Under the pieces are notes generated by a model. The model saw nothing but the letters and a program-made list of their open reading frames with translations, searched no databases and had not been told where the DNA came from. Below are positions 44,996 to 54,441 of a stretch of DNA of 64,000 bases, one piece after another. The first letter of the stretch is position 1. The number at the start of each line of letters is the position of its first letter. Made by a program: the position numbers and the translations under genes. This stretch comes from Paraburkholderia acidisoli (GTDB taxonomy: Bacteria; Pseudomonadota; Gammaproteobacteria; Burkholderiales; Burkholderiaceae): NCBI RefSeq assembly GCF_009789675.1, contig NZ_CP046915.1:62001-126000 (forward strand), in the 5' to 3' direction.

Positions 44996-46294
44996 ATGAA
45001 AAAAATCATCACTGGAGTGGTGGCGGTCGGGGTCGTGGCCGTGGGTGCGCTGTGGGCGTTCGCATCGGTCACGCCGAATGTGACGGTGGATGCCGCGGTG
45101 GCGAATCGCGCGGGCGATCCGGTGCACGGCGCGTATCTCGCGCGCGCGGCGGACTGTATCGCGTGTCATACGGCCAAGGGCGGCACGCCGTTCGCGGGCG
45201 GCCTGCCGTTCGAAACGCCGGTGGGCACGATCTACTCGACGAATATCACCGCCGACAAGGAACACGGGATCGGCGGCTATACGTTCGAGGAGTTCGCGCT
45301 CGCCATGCGCGAAGGCGTGGCGAAGGGCGGCAAGCGTCTGTACCCGGCCATGCCGTTCACGTCCTACGCCAAGGTTTCGGACGCCGATCTGCAGGATCTG
45401 TACGCGTACTTCACGCAGCAGGTGCCGCAGTCGTCGCAACCGAACCGCGCATCCGACATCGCCTGGCCGTTGAGCATTCGCTGGCCGCTCGCGTACTGGA
45501 GCCGCGCGTTCCATGACGACTCGCGCTACGTGGCCGACACCACGAAGAGCGTGGAGTGGAATCGCGGCGCGTACCTCGTGCAAGGCCTCGCGCATTGCAG
45601 CACGTGCCACACGCCGCGCGGCGCGGCGATGCAGGAGCTGGACGTGAGCGGCAAGACCGACCTGTATCTGGCCGGTTCGTCGCTCGACCATACGGCGCCG
45701 ATCAACCTGCGCTCCTCGGCGGGCGGCGGTCTGGAAGCGTGGTCGGAGGCGGATATCGTCGCCACGCTCAAGACGGGCCGCAATCCGCATGCATCGGTTT
45801 CGGGTCCGATGGGCGAAGTCGTCGAGAACAGCACGCAGTATCTGAGCGATGCCGACCTCAAGGCGATGGCCGTGTACCTCAAGAGCCTCGGCACGCCGCC
45901 GCAAGCGCCGTCGTTCCATGCCGACGACAACACGCTCAAGACGATCCTCGCGGGGGAAGCGCACGGCCGCGGCGCGGACATGTACCTCGACAGCTGCTCG
46001 GCGTGCCACCGCATGAACGGGCGCGGCGCTTCGGGCGTGTTCCCCTCGCTCGTGAACAACGCGATGGTCACGCAGGCGAACCCCGACTCGCTGATCGCCG
46101 TGATCCTCGCGGGCTCGCGCCTGCCTTCGACGCAAACGGCGCCCTCGCCGCTCGCCATGCCGGGCTTCGGCTGGCGCTATAGCGACGACGACGTCGCGCA
46201 ACTCGCGACCTTCGTGCGTTCGAGCTGGGGCAATCAGGGCCCGGCCATCACCGCGAAGGACGTGGCCGCCGTGCGCGCGAAAGCGGGTAGCTGA
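44996..46294 (+). CDS. Gluconate 2-dehydrogenase, tri-heme cytochrome c subunit
   Basis: This 432-residue membrane-anchored cytochrome has an N-terminal signal/anchor (residues 1-22) and three heme c sites: CIACH, CSTCH and CSACH. It carries electrons from the FAD subunit to ubiquinone. The C-terminal region after the third heme is hydrophilic. It completes the three-gene operon, 14 bases after the catalytic subunit gene, and is followed by a good rho-independent terminator. Confidence 0.93.
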   Translation: MKKIITGVVAVGVVAVGALWAFASVTPNVTVDAAVANRAGDPVHGAYLARAADCIACHTAKGGTPFAGGLPFETPVGTIYSTNITADKEHGIGGYTFEEFALAMREGVAKGGKRLYPAMPFTSYAKVSDADLQDLYAYFTQQVPQSSQPNRASDIAWPLSIRWPLAYWSRAFHDDSRYVADTTKSVEWNRGAYLVQGLAHCSTCHTPRGAAMQELDVSGKTDLYLAGSSLDHTAPINLRSSAGGGLEAWSEADIVATLKTGRNPHASVSGPMGEVVENSTQYLSDADLKAMAVYLKSLGTPPQAPSFHADDNTLKTILAGEAHGRGADMYLDSCSACHRMNGRGASGVFPSLVNNAMVTQANPDSLIAVILAGSRLPSTQTAPSPLAMPGFGWRYSDDDVAQLATFVRSSWGNQGPAITAKDVAAVRAKAGS

Positions 46295-46344
46295 TACCTG
46301 GCAAACGAGTAGCAAGTAACCGTTGATGGGCGGTTGTTGTACCG

Positions 46345-46371
46345 GGGCGCTGCGAGAGCAGCGCCCTTTTT
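46345..46371 (+). terminator. Rho-independent terminator of the gluconate dehydrogenase operon
   Basis: Perfect 9-base stem GGGCGCTGC/GCAGCGCCC with a GAGA tetraloop is followed by five T, about 50 bases after the last subunit's stop codon. Confidence 0.85.
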
Positions 46372-46383
46372 CATTGCCGCGCT

Positions 46384-46409
46384 CGCGGGTGTCGATCGCG
46401 GGTGTCGAT
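46384..46409. repeat. 13-bp tandem duplication
   Basis: CGCGGGTGTCGAT occurs twice head-to-tail between the convergent cytochrome and methyltransferase genes. Probably slippage. Confidence 0.6.
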
Positions 46410-46456
46410 CGAGCGCGCCGATCAAACCTCCCAACGCGCCGCCCACGCCATCGCCA

Positions 46457-47371
46457 TCATTCGGGCTTCACGAACCGCAGCGTCATGCGATCCGACTCGC
46501 CGATGGCGGCATAGCGCGCGCGGTCGACGTCGCCGCCCTTGTAGGTAGGCGGCAGCGACCACACGCCGTTCGGATAGTCCTTGGTGTCGCGCGCGTTCGC
46601 ATTGATTTCGCTGCGCGCCGCGAGCACGAAACCGGCGGCCTTCGCGTGCTCGATCACGTAGTCTTCCGTCACATAGCCGGTATCGATCATCTGCTGCAAG
46701 CTCGTGCCGGGCCGCGCGCGATGCTCCTCCACGCCCAGCATGCCGCCCGGCTTCAGCGCACGATAGAAGGCGCGCAGGTTCGCGTCGAACTGGCCGTCTT
46801 TCATCCAGTTGTGGATATTGCGGAACGTGAGCACGCGGTCGAAGCGCGCATTCGCGTCGAATCCCGTGAACTCGCCCGCGCGCAACGTACCCACCACGAC
46901 GTTGCCGTAGATAGCCGGCGTGGCCGCGAGCTTGCGCGCGTAAGCGGCGTCGCCGGCGCGGTCCTCGGCCGCCAGATCCGCCGCGGTGCTCACGTATTGC
47001 GCTTCGACCAGGTGCCCGCGATCGTGCAGATACGGCGCGAGTATGTCCGTGTACCAGCCGCCGCCCGGCGCGATTTCGAGCACCGTTTGCGTCGAGCCGA
47101 CTTCGAAGAACTGCAAGGTGTCCTGCGGATGCCGGTACACGTCGCGCGCACGCGCCTTGTCGCCGCGCTGCGTGCCGCCGATAGCCGTGGCGAGTGCGGC
47201 GGCATCCTGCGAGGACACGGGCGACGCGCTGGACACCGCTTGCGGCGCGGCCGCGCAGCCTGCGGTGGCAAGCGTCGCGGCCGCAGCCGCGAAGGCGGCG
47301 GCGAACAGCAAAGGCAGCGCGATATGTCGCGGCGCGCGGCGCGAGGAAAGATCGGTCATGGGCGAAGTCAT
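46457..47371 (-). CDS. Predicted lipoprotein with class I SAM-methyltransferase-like fold
   Basis: This protein of about 304 residues has a signal peptide and a lipobox-like end (LATAGCAAAP), suggesting a lipidated envelope protein, followed by a Rossmann methyltransferase domain (VLEIAPGGGWYTDILAPYL motif I; VLTFRNIHNW post-motif; LKPGGMLGVEEH). It resembles the COG4798 group of methyltransferase-like proteins with export signals. A periplasmic SAM enzyme would be odd, as SAM is cytoplasmic, so the protein may bind another ligand. Start 47371 is chosen among ATGs at 47386, 47371 and 47359. It is convergent with the dehydrogenase operon. Confidence 0.72.
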   Translation of the reverse strand: MTSPMTDLSSRRAPRHIALPLLFAAAFAAAAATLATAGCAAAPQAVSSASPVSSQDAAALATAIGGTQRGDKARARDVYRHPQDTLQFFEVGSTQTVLEIAPGGGWYTDILAPYLHDRGHLVEAQYVSTAADLAAEDRAGDAAYARKLAATPAIYGNVVVGTLRAGEFTGFDANARFDRVLTFRNIHNWMKDGQFDANLRAFYRALKPGGMLGVEEHRARPGTSLQQMIDTGYVTEDYVIEHAKAAGFVLAARSEINANARDTKDYPNGVWSLPPTYKGGDVDRARYAAIGESDRMTLRFVKPE

Positions 47372-47539
47372 CACGGGTGGTGGCAATCAGGTTGCCACGA
47401 TACAAGCTTTCGGCGCACTTCGCTGTGGCCGCAGCCGCGCCGCTTGAGCAGGTAAACAAAAATTAATCCTCGTGACGACTTGCCGCGAGCACCGCTCCCG
47501 TAATCTGGGCGCCTCGACAACTCAAAAGGTGCATCGCTC

Positions 47540-47899
47540 ATGCGCAAGCTCGCCCGTCTCTCCCGTTTCCGCCATTTCGCCGCCGCCACCGTGCTGGCCT
47601 CGCTGGCCGTGCCGGCCTTCGCCGCGACCACGCTCTCACCCCGGCAGTGCAACGACTACCCGTTCGTGAAGCTCGACAAGCCCGTGACGCATCGGCAATT
47701 GCAGAACGAACTCAAGGAACTCGAATCCGTGGGCTACGACCCGTCCGCCGGCGATCAGGACGACTACCCGAGCGATCTCGAACAGGCCGAAGCCAAACTT
47801 CAGGTCAAGTATCGTCAGGATTGCGTAGCAACGGCGAACCGCACGGCGGCGGTGACGCATTCGACGAGCGTCACGTCTGCGAGCGTCGCCCAGCAGTAA
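47540..47899 (+). CDS. Secreted DUF4148-family protein
   Basis: This 119-residue protein has a Sec signal peptide (cut near FAATT) and the DUF4148 core THRQLQNELKELESVGYDPSAGD with DYPSDLEQAEAKL. The family is abundant and nearly confined to Burkholderiaceae, and its function is unknown. The Thr/Ser/Val-rich tail is low complexity. It is divergent from the methyltransferase-like gene and followed by a strong terminator. The two cysteines (Cys38, Cys97 region) could form a disulfide in the periplasm. Confidence 0.8.
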   Translation: MRKLARLSRFRHFAAATVLASLAVPAFAATTLSPRQCNDYPFVKLDKPVTHRQLQNELKELESVGYDPSAGDQDDYPSDLEQAEAKLQVKYRQDCVATANRTAAVTHSTSVTSASVAQQ

Positions 47900-47956
47900 G
47901 CACGACGTGGAACAGCGGGTCGAACGATCCGCTTTGATCGATGCCGATACAACGAG

Positions 47957-47993
47957 GCGGCCGTGATCCGGACATCACGGCCGCTTCTTTTTT
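47957..47993 (+). terminator. Rho-independent terminator after the DUF4148 gene
   Basis: An 11-base stem GCGGCCGTGAT/ATCACGGCCGC with a 6-base loop is followed by a T-rich run, about 60 bases after the DUF4148 stop codon. Confidence 0.85.
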
Positions 47994-48037
47994 CGCTACC
48001 TGTTTTCACCTTGGCATCAAACGCCGTCCCGCGCCTT

Positions 48038-49501
48038 TCACCCCGCATCCGGTTCATGCGGCCAGCACTCGACGCACACGATCGCGCCCTGCTCCGAGCC
48101 GCCCAGCGAGAGGCGAAAATCGTGCAGTCTCACGATCGCCGAAACGATGCCAAGCCCGAGTCCGCTGCCCGACACGTGCGCGGTATGGCGGCTGCGATAA
48201 AAGTGGTTCAACACGAGATTGCGTTCGGCTTCGGGAATACCGGGACCGTTGTCGAAAATCCGCAGTCGCGCGCCCGCTTCCTCGAGTTCGAGACATACGT
48301 GCACATGACCGTCGTCCGGTGAGAATTTCACGGCGTTGTCGAGCAGGTTGCTGAACGCCTCGAACAGCAGTTCGCGGTCGGCCCATACCGTTTCCACCGG
48401 AGCAATGGACGTATGAATCTGCACGCGCTTGTCTTCGGCAAGCGGACGATACAGCTCGCACAAATCGTGGATGAGCGGCGCCAGATCCACGTAGGTAAAC
48501 GCCGCGCGGCGCTGCCGCGTTCCCAGTTGCGCAATGCGCAGCATCGCGGTGAAGCGCGCGATCAGCGCGTCCACTTCGTCGCGCGCGCCCCAGAGTAGCG
48601 AGGCCACTTCGCCCGCCTTCAGGCGGTCGGCCTCCGCTTTCGCGTTCGCCAGCGAAAAGCGCAAACGCGTGAGCGGCGTACGCAAGTCGTGCGCGATACC
48701 GTCGGCGGCGAATTTCACTTCGGTCATGAGCCGTTCGACTTCGTCGAGCATGCGGTTCACGAGCTGCGCGAGCATGTCGATTTCGTCGAAGCCTTTCACG
48801 GGCAGACGCAAGGAAAGATCGCCGGCCGCGATGGCGGCGGTGGCCTTGCGCATCGCCGCGACACGCCGCACTTGCCGCAAGCCGATCAGCAAGCCGCCGA
48901 GCACGCTCGCGCTCAGGCATACGATTCCGCCCGCCACGAGCGCCTTCACAAGCTCGGCGTGCACGCGCCGCACGTCGTCGAGCGTGCGCGCGACGATCAA
49001 TACGTTGCCGTCCGGGCGGATCTCGCCCATCGCCCGCAACTCGCGCCGCACCGTGCCCACGCGCTGCGTCATGGTCTGCCCCGTGGCGCTCTCGTGCGCC
49101 TGATCGACGTGATCGTAGCGCCGCAATCGCGGCGCTTCGTCGAGGTCGCCCGCGAGATGCCGGCCATTCGCGGCGAACAGCCCGTAGTGACTGTGGAAAA
49201 GGCCGCCGCCATGCGTGGCGCGGCTCGCGATGGCGCGGGGCAGGTCGGCGTCGTCGCGCGAATCGAAATAACGCAACTGCCAGCGCAATCCGCTGTCGGC
49301 TTCGCGCTCCATCGCGCCCGTGACCGAATACTGGATCAGCCCGAGCAGCACCATGAAACCCAGCGAAAAAATCACCGCATACGCGGTGAGCCACCGGAAG
49401 GTGGTCGTGTGCCAGTTCTGCCCTTGCCGTGGGGCCGGACCGGCCTCGGCCAGCGTGGCCGCCGCGGGCTTCCGGTTGCGTTCTATCCAGAGCGTGCTCA
49501 T
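48038..49501 (-). CDS. Membrane sensor histidine kinase, orphan
   Basis: This 487-residue two-component sensor has a transmembrane helix (about 37-60), a periplasmic sensor of roughly 125 residues, a second helix (about 187-208), HAMP, a dimerisation domain with phospho-accepting His271 (ADGIAHDLRTPLTRLR), and an ATPase domain with N box EAFSNLLDNAVKFSP and G boxes FDNGPGIPEAE and GSGLGLGIVSAI. All catalytic elements are intact. No response regulator gene lies upstream or downstream, which is unusual for this class. Signal unknown. Confidence 0.9.
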   Translation of the reverse strand: MSTLWIERNRKPAAATLAEAGPAPRQGQNWHTTTFRWLTAYAVIFSLGFMVLLGLIQYSVTGAMEREADSGLRWQLRYFDSRDDADLPRAIASRATHGGGLFHSHYGLFAANGRHLAGDLDEAPRLRRYDHVDQAHESATGQTMTQRVGTVRRELRAMGEIRPDGNVLIVARTLDDVRRVHAELVKALVAGGIVCLSASVLGGLLIGLRQVRRVAAMRKATAAIAAGDLSLRLPVKGFDEIDMLAQLVNRMLDEVERLMTEVKFAADGIAHDLRTPLTRLRFSLANAKAEADRLKAGEVASLLWGARDEVDALIARFTAMLRIAQLGTRQRRAAFTYVDLAPLIHDLCELYRPLAEDKRVQIHTSIAPVETVWADRELLFEAFSNLLDNAVKFSPDDGHVHVCLELEEAGARLRIFDNGPGIPEAERNLVLNHFYRSRHTAHVSGSGLGLGIVSAIVRLHDFRLSLGGSEQGAIVCVECWPHEPDAG

Positions 49502-49714
49502 GTCTTGCCGTCGTGTCTTCCGATATCAGAGTGTCTCCCTCCTCGCTCCGTAAACCGTCAGCAAGCCAACTGTGAGATGTCTAGACGCGCTCGCGCACGC
49601 TGCATCGCATCCATTTTCTGCCGATGGAGCGAGCATACGCATCGGCGAGCGGCCGGAGGCAATCAGCAGCGTGAACGTTTTGTCATGCGCGCAGCCGCGC
49701 CGCGCGAACGCCCG

Positions 49715-50605
49715 TCAATTCGCCAGCAGGTGATCGACGAACGCGACGAGCGCGGGCCGCAGGATGCGATGGTCGCTCGTCGACATGCAGATGAAGAATT
49801 GCCGCCGCGCCCAGTCGTCGGTGAGCCGCACGGCCTTGAGCCCGAAGAGCGTGAGATACGACGCGGCGATCAGTTCCGGCATCACGCCAATGCCCACCTT
49901 CTCGCGGATCAAACGGCAGCGCGCCTCGTAGTTCGACACCTCGATACGCACGTTGAGCGGGCGCGACAAACTCTCTTCGGCGAGCGAGGAAAACGCCTCA
50001 TAAGAGTGGCGCGGGAAATAGCCGACGAAGGGATAGTCCATCGCGGCTTCGAGCGGCGTTTCTTCGAGGTGCGCGAGCGGATGATCGAGCGGCACCACCA
50101 GCACCACGCGATCCTGCCGGTACGGCACCGAGTGCACGCCGGGCGCGGCCGTGCGCGCGTGATAGATGCCGAGGTCCGCTTCGCCCTCGGTCACGAGGCG
50201 CGGAATGTCGTAGCTGTAGCGCTCCTGCAAGTCGATCTGCGCGCCGGGCTCGGTCGCGAAGTAGCGGCTCACGGCGAGCGGCAGATACTGAATGATCGAC
50301 GAGCGGTTCGCGGCGAGACGGATCTTCGGCATGCCGCCCGCGCCGAACTCGGCCACGCTCTTTTGCGCCAGCTCCACGCCGCGCAGGATCGACTTCGCAT
50401 GGTGATAGAGCGCCACCCCGGCGGGCGTAGGCTCGACGCCGCGCGCGTGACGCACGAGCAGCACGGCGCCGAGCCGCCGCTCCAGTTCGGCAATGCGCTT
50501 GCTCGCGCCCGAGGTGGCGAGGTTTTCGTGTTCGGCGGCGCGCGAGAGGCTCTTCGACTCGATGGCCGAGACGAGCATCTGCAAGCCTTGCAGATCCATT
50601 TTCAT
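49715..50605 (-). CDS. LysR-family regulator
   Basis: This 296-residue LysR regulator has an N-terminal winged helix (LQMLVSAIESKSLSRAAEHE with ATSGASKRIAELERRLGAVLLVRHARG) and a C-terminal co-inducer domain (about 90-290). The ATG at 50605 gives MKMDLQ, the normal family start. It lies directly downstream of the amidohydrolase gene on the same strand and near the divergent hydroxyacid-dehydrogenase operon, which it may regulate. Confidence 0.88.
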   Translation of the reverse strand: MKMDLQGLQMLVSAIESKSLSRAAEHENLATSGASKRIAELERRLGAVLLVRHARGVEPTPAGVALYHHAKSILRGVELAQKSVAEFGAGGMPKIRLAANRSSIIQYLPLAVSRYFATEPGAQIDLQERYSYDIPRLVTEGEADLGIYHARTAAPGVHSVPYRQDRVVLVVPLDHPLAHLEETPLEAAMDYPFVGYFPRHSYEAFSSLAEESLSRPLNVRIEVSNYEARCRLIREKVGIGVMPELIAASYLTLFGLKAVRLTDDWARRQFFICMSTSDHRILRPALVAFVDHLLAN

Positions 50606-50759
50606 AGGCGAGGCAATCGATGGGGACACGAGAAGGTGGTCCGGCCGCACGCGGCCGGGTGCCGCCATCATACGTCGCCGTGCCGTGCATCAGAAGCCGC
50701 GCCGCAACAGCCTCGCGTCAAAACCCGCGCATCGAAAGCCACGCATCAGAAGCCACGCT

Positions 50760-51647
50760 TCAGAAACCGTACAGCCGCGCCGGGTTGTCGACGAGAATCG
50801 CCTGGCGCAGCGCCGCGCCCGGTATCGCGCGCATGAACAACGCGAGCAGCGCGCTGTCGCCGGGCATCTGCGCGGCGTCGAAGTAATTGACGTGCGGCCA
50901 GTCGCTGCCCCACACCACTTGCTGCGGATTGGCCGCGACGATCGCCTCGAAGTGCGGCGTGACGTCGTCGTACGGCGCGCCCTGCACGGTCACGCGGTCC
51001 GCGCCGGAAATCTTGGTCCACGCCACGCCGTCGGCCAGCATCGCGAGCAGCCGCTGAAAGCCCGGGTCCCGCACGCCGCGCTCGACGCTCATGCGTCCCA
51101 TGTGATCGATGACGAGATCCAGCCCGAGCGCGCGCAGCATTGGCTCGAGTTCGGGCAGATCGGGCGCGTGAATCCAGATCTGCGCGTGCCAACCGCGCGC
51201 GGCGAGTTTGGGCGCGAGCGCGCGCAAGGCTTCGAGCCCCGCGCCGTTGCGGTACACCGCCTGACCGTCGCGCCGGAACAGGTTGAAGCGCGCGCCGCGC
51301 ACGCCCAACGCGGCGAGGCGGTCGAGTTCGGCCTCGGTCGTCTCCGCGCCCAGCACCGCGACGCCACGCAGGCGCGCGGGATAGCGCTGCAAGGCGTCGG
51401 CGAGCGCGCCGTTGTCCATGCCGTAGACGCTCGCCGTCACCACCACGCCACGCTCGAAACCCAACGCGTCCAGCTGCGCGACGAAGCGTTCCGGCGCGTT
51501 CTCGGGCGGCGTATAGCTGCGGTCGCCAGCGAGCGGGAACGCCGCGTACGGCCCGAACGTGTGCGCGTGGCTGTCGCACGCGTGCGGCGGCAGCGTGAAG
51601 GGAGGCGTGGCGGGAACGGGCAGCGGGCCGAGACAGGGTCGTGTCAT
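50760..51647 (-). CDS. TIM-barrel amidohydrolase (2-pyrone-4,6-dicarboxylate lactonase-like)
   Basis: This 295-residue metal-dependent hydrolase of COG3618 has the N-terminal motif ACDSHAHTFGP, MLRALGLDLVIDHMGRM in the middle and VVWGSDWPHVNYF near the end. This is the pattern of 2-pyrone-4,6-dicarboxylate and muconolactone-type lactonases, which open cyclic esters. Start 51647 gives MTRPCLGPLP. It is divergent from the hydroxyacid dehydrogenase gene and next to a LysR gene, suggesting a small regulon for a lactone or dicarboxylate. Confidence 0.82.
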   Translation of the reverse strand: MTRPCLGPLPVPATPPFTLPPHACDSHAHTFGPYAAFPLAGDRSYTPPENAPERFVAQLDALGFERGVVVTASVYGMDNGALADALQRYPARLRGVAVLGAETTEAELDRLAALGVRGARFNLFRRDGQAVYRNGAGLEALRALAPKLAARGWHAQIWIHAPDLPELEPMLRALGLDLVIDHMGRMSVERGVRDPGFQRLLAMLADGVAWTKISGADRVTVQGAPYDDVTPHFEAIVAANPQQVVWGSDWPHVNYFDAAQMPGDSALLALFMRAIPGAALRQAILVDNPARLYGF

Positions 51648-51862
51648 GAGGTATCGAGGGGCGTCGTAAGGAGATGAAAACGAGGCAATCCAGGCTTTCA
51701 TGGTACTGGCCGCAAGCCGCCGAGCGTTATCGATTTGGAAACGGTGCTTACACCAAAACGCGCAACACGCGCCTTGCCATTGATCAAAATGTGTTCATTG
51801 CGCAGGTGGGTTTTCCGATTCGAGATAGCCGACGCCTCACCGGCATCCGGAAAAACCCGCGC

Positions 51863-52873
51863 ATGAACAACAAGACGATGGAGACAATGCCGCCCTTGAA
51901 CATCCTCATTTCGGACGTGGCCGCCGAGCGTTTCCACCACGACATCGCGCGCACGCTGGACGGCGCGCCGTTCCGCCTGCTGACACCCGACGACGACGCC
52001 CACGCCGAAGCGCAGATCGCCTTCGTGAGCCGCGACGTCACCGGCCATTCGACCAAGCACGAACTCACGGCCGCCACGCGCCGCTTCTACGACGCGATGC
52101 TCGGTGCGCCGCAACTGCGCTGGGTCCATGCGCATTCGGCGGGCGCCGACCGGCCGGTGTTTCACGCGTTGCTGCAACGCAGCGTGCGCGTGACGACCTC
52201 GTCCGGCGCGAACGCGCGCACCGTGGCGCATTCCGCGCTGGCCGGTGTGCTCGCGCTGGCGCGGCGCTTGCCGCTGCTGCACGAAGCGCAGCGCGAGCAT
52301 GCGTGGCGGCCGCTGCTGCTCGAAGCCTCGCCGCGCGATCTGGCCGGGCAGACCGCCGTGCTCGTGGGCTATGGCGCGATCGGCCGCAAGCTCGCCATGC
52401 TGCTCGAAGCGCTGGAGATGAACGTGATCGTCGTGCGCCGCGAAGCGCCGGCGAACGCCGAGACGTTGCCGCGCAGCATCGCCCTCGCCAACATCGACCG
52501 CGTCTTGCCGCACGCCGACTGGCTCGTGCTCGCCTGCCCGCTCACGCCGCAAACGCATGGTCTTGTGGATGCGAAACGTCTCGCGCTGATGCCGCGCGGC
52601 GCGCACCTCGTGAACGTCGCGCGCGGCGAAGTGATCGTCGAAACCGACCTGATCGCGGCCTTGCGCGACGGCGGGCTCGCGGGCGCGTATCTCGACGTGT
52701 TCGAGCATGAACCGCTCACGGCCGCTTCGCCGCTGTGGGATTTGCCGAACGTGATCCTCACGCCGCACATGGCCGGGCAGTCGGACAGCTATTACGACGC
52801 GGTCGGCCGCCTGTGGCTCGACAACCTCGCGCGCTGGTGCCGCGGCGAACCGCTCGTCAACGAGGCGCATTGA
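51863..52873 (+). CDS. D-2-hydroxyacid dehydrogenase (glyoxylate/hydroxypyruvate reductase type)
   Basis: This 336-residue NAD(P)-dependent dehydrogenase reversibly reduces 2-keto acids. The Rossmann motif is VLVGYGAIGRKLA, and the catalytic Arg-Glu-His set is in LVNVARGEVIVE, DVFEHEPL and LTPHMAGQS. Start choice is loose: ATGs at 51863, 51878 and 51887 are in frame, with GGAG only 4 bases before 51887. The first domain lacks the tightest motifs, so the substrate is open. It leads a plus-strand operon with an MFS transporter. Confidence 0.86.
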   Translation: MNNKTMETMPPLNILISDVAAERFHHDIARTLDGAPFRLLTPDDDAHAEAQIAFVSRDVTGHSTKHELTAATRRFYDAMLGAPQLRWVHAHSAGADRPVFHALLQRSVRVTTSSGANARTVAHSALAGVLALARRLPLLHEAQREHAWRPLLLEASPRDLAGQTAVLVGYGAIGRKLAMLLEALEMNVIVVRREAPANAETLPRSIALANIDRVLPHADWLVLACPLTPQTHGLVDAKRLALMPRGAHLVNVARGEVIVETDLIAALRDGGLAGAYLDVFEHEPLTAASPLWDLPNVILTPHMAGQSDSYYDAVGRLWLDNLARWCRGEPLVNEAH

Positions 52874-52983
52874 GACTCGCCCGACTCACGCCGATTCACG
52901 CCGATTCACGATACCCATCGACATCAATAAGGCTCGCGATCCAGACGGACGCCACGAGCCGGAGACACCGGAGAGGACCCACG

Positions 52984-54390
52984 ATGAGCCTCAGCATCGA
53001 CACGCCGATAACGGCAAGCGCGGCCCACGACGCCGCGCGGGAAGCGCAGGAACGCGCGGTCTATCGCAAGATCGCGTGGCGCATTTTGCCGCTGCTCGTG
53101 TTCTGCTACATCCTCAACTATCTGGACCGCATCAACATCGGCATTGCGCAGTTGCAATTCAAAACCGATCTCGGTTTCAGCGACGCCGCTTACGGCCTGG
53201 GCGCGGGCCTGTTGTTCGTCGGCTACGTGCTGTTCGAGATTCCGAGCAATCTCATGCTCGACCGCGTGGGCGTGCGCAAGACCTTCCTGCGCATCATGGT
53301 CGCGTGGGGCCTGCTCTCCACCATGACGATGTTCGTGCGCACGCCCACGCAGTTCTACCTCGTGCGCTTTTTGATCGGCGTGGCCGAAGCGGGCTTCACG
53401 CCCGGCATCTTTCTGTACTTGAGCTACTGGTTTCCCGCGCGGCGGCGCGCGCGTATCACGTCGATCTTCTATCTGAGCATTCCGATCGCGGCGATCGTGG
53501 GCGCGCCGCTCTCGGGCTGGATCATGCACGCGTTCGCGGGCGATCTGGGCCTGCGCGGCTGGCAATGGCTGTTTCTGCTCGAAGGCGCGCCCTCGGCGAT
53601 CTTCGGCGTGGTGGTGTTCTTCGTGCTGAGCGACCGCCCGCAGCACGCAAGGTGGCTCACGCCCGGCGAGAAGGCGTTCGTGCTCGCGCAAATCGATCTC
53701 GACGACGCGAACAAGCCGCGCCATTCGCGCCCCCACGGTCTTGCCGGTCGAGCCACGCGCGGCGCCTTGCGCACCGTGCTCGCCGACCCGCGCGTGCTGT
53801 GCGCGGGCTTCACGTTCGCGTGCAGCTTTTCGCTCGGCAATACGCTGGCGTTCTGGGCGCCTTCGGTGATCCGCGATTCGGGCGTCGCGCACGTGGGCAA
53901 CGTGGGCCTGCTCGCGGCCATGCCGGCGCTGTTCGGCGTGATCGTGATGATCGTGGCGGGACGCCATTCGGACCGCACGCTGGAGCGCCGCTGGCACGCC
54001 GCGCTCGCGCTCATCTCGGCGGCCGCCGCGCTCGCCCTGCTGCCGTTCTTTCGCCACGACACGGCCACGGCGCTCGCGCTGCTCGCGGTGGCCTCGGCGG
54101 GCCATTACACGTGCCTCGCGGTGTTCTGGTCGATTCCGCCCACGTATCTGCCGCGCGAGACGGCGGCGGCCGGCATCGCGCTTGTCAACGTGATCGGCTC
54201 GCTCGGCGGCGCGCTCAGCACGGCGGCGCTCGGCTGGATGAGCAAGGGCGCGGAAGGCTTCGGCATCGGGCTCGTGCTGCTGGGCGCGGTGATCGCGTGC
54301 GGCGCCGTAACGCTGTTGGTGGCGTTTCCCGCGCGCACGCTGAGAGCGGGCGCCGCGTTGCCGCTGTCGTCCTCACCCCGCGAGCGCTGA
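52984..54390 (+). CDS. MFS transporter (ACS family)
   Basis: This 468-residue transporter has twelve helices, with NYLDRINIGIAQLQFKTDL, LMLDRVGVRKTFLRIM and FIGVAEAGFTPG-like signatures of the anion:cation symporter branch (tartrate, phthalate, 4-hydroxyphenylacetate). It lies 110 bases downstream of the hydroxyacid dehydrogenase gene and has a good ribosome binding site (GGAGAGG). Expected substrate: an organic acid oxidised or reduced by its neighbour. Confidence 0.86.
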   Translation: MSLSIDTPITASAAHDAAREAQERAVYRKIAWRILPLLVFCYILNYLDRINIGIAQLQFKTDLGFSDAAYGLGAGLLFVGYVLFEIPSNLMLDRVGVRKTFLRIMVAWGLLSTMTMFVRTPTQFYLVRFLIGVAEAGFTPGIFLYLSYWFPARRRARITSIFYLSIPIAAIVGAPLSGWIMHAFAGDLGLRGWQWLFLLEGAPSAIFGVVVFFVLSDRPQHARWLTPGEKAFVLAQIDLDDANKPRHSRPHGLAGRATRGALRTVLADPRVLCAGFTFACSFSLGNTLAFWAPSVIRDSGVAHVGNVGLLAAMPALFGVIVMIVAGRHSDRTLERRWHAALALISAAAALALLPFFRHDTATALALLAVASAGHYTCLAVFWSIPPTYLPRETAAAGIALVNVIGSLGGALSTAALGWMSKGAEGFGIGLVLLGAVIACGAVTLLVAFPARTLRAGAALPLSSSPRER

Positions 54391-54441
54391 GCCTCGCACG
54401 TTCATGGGATAGAGCGATTCCCACAATAAAAGGAGACAACC

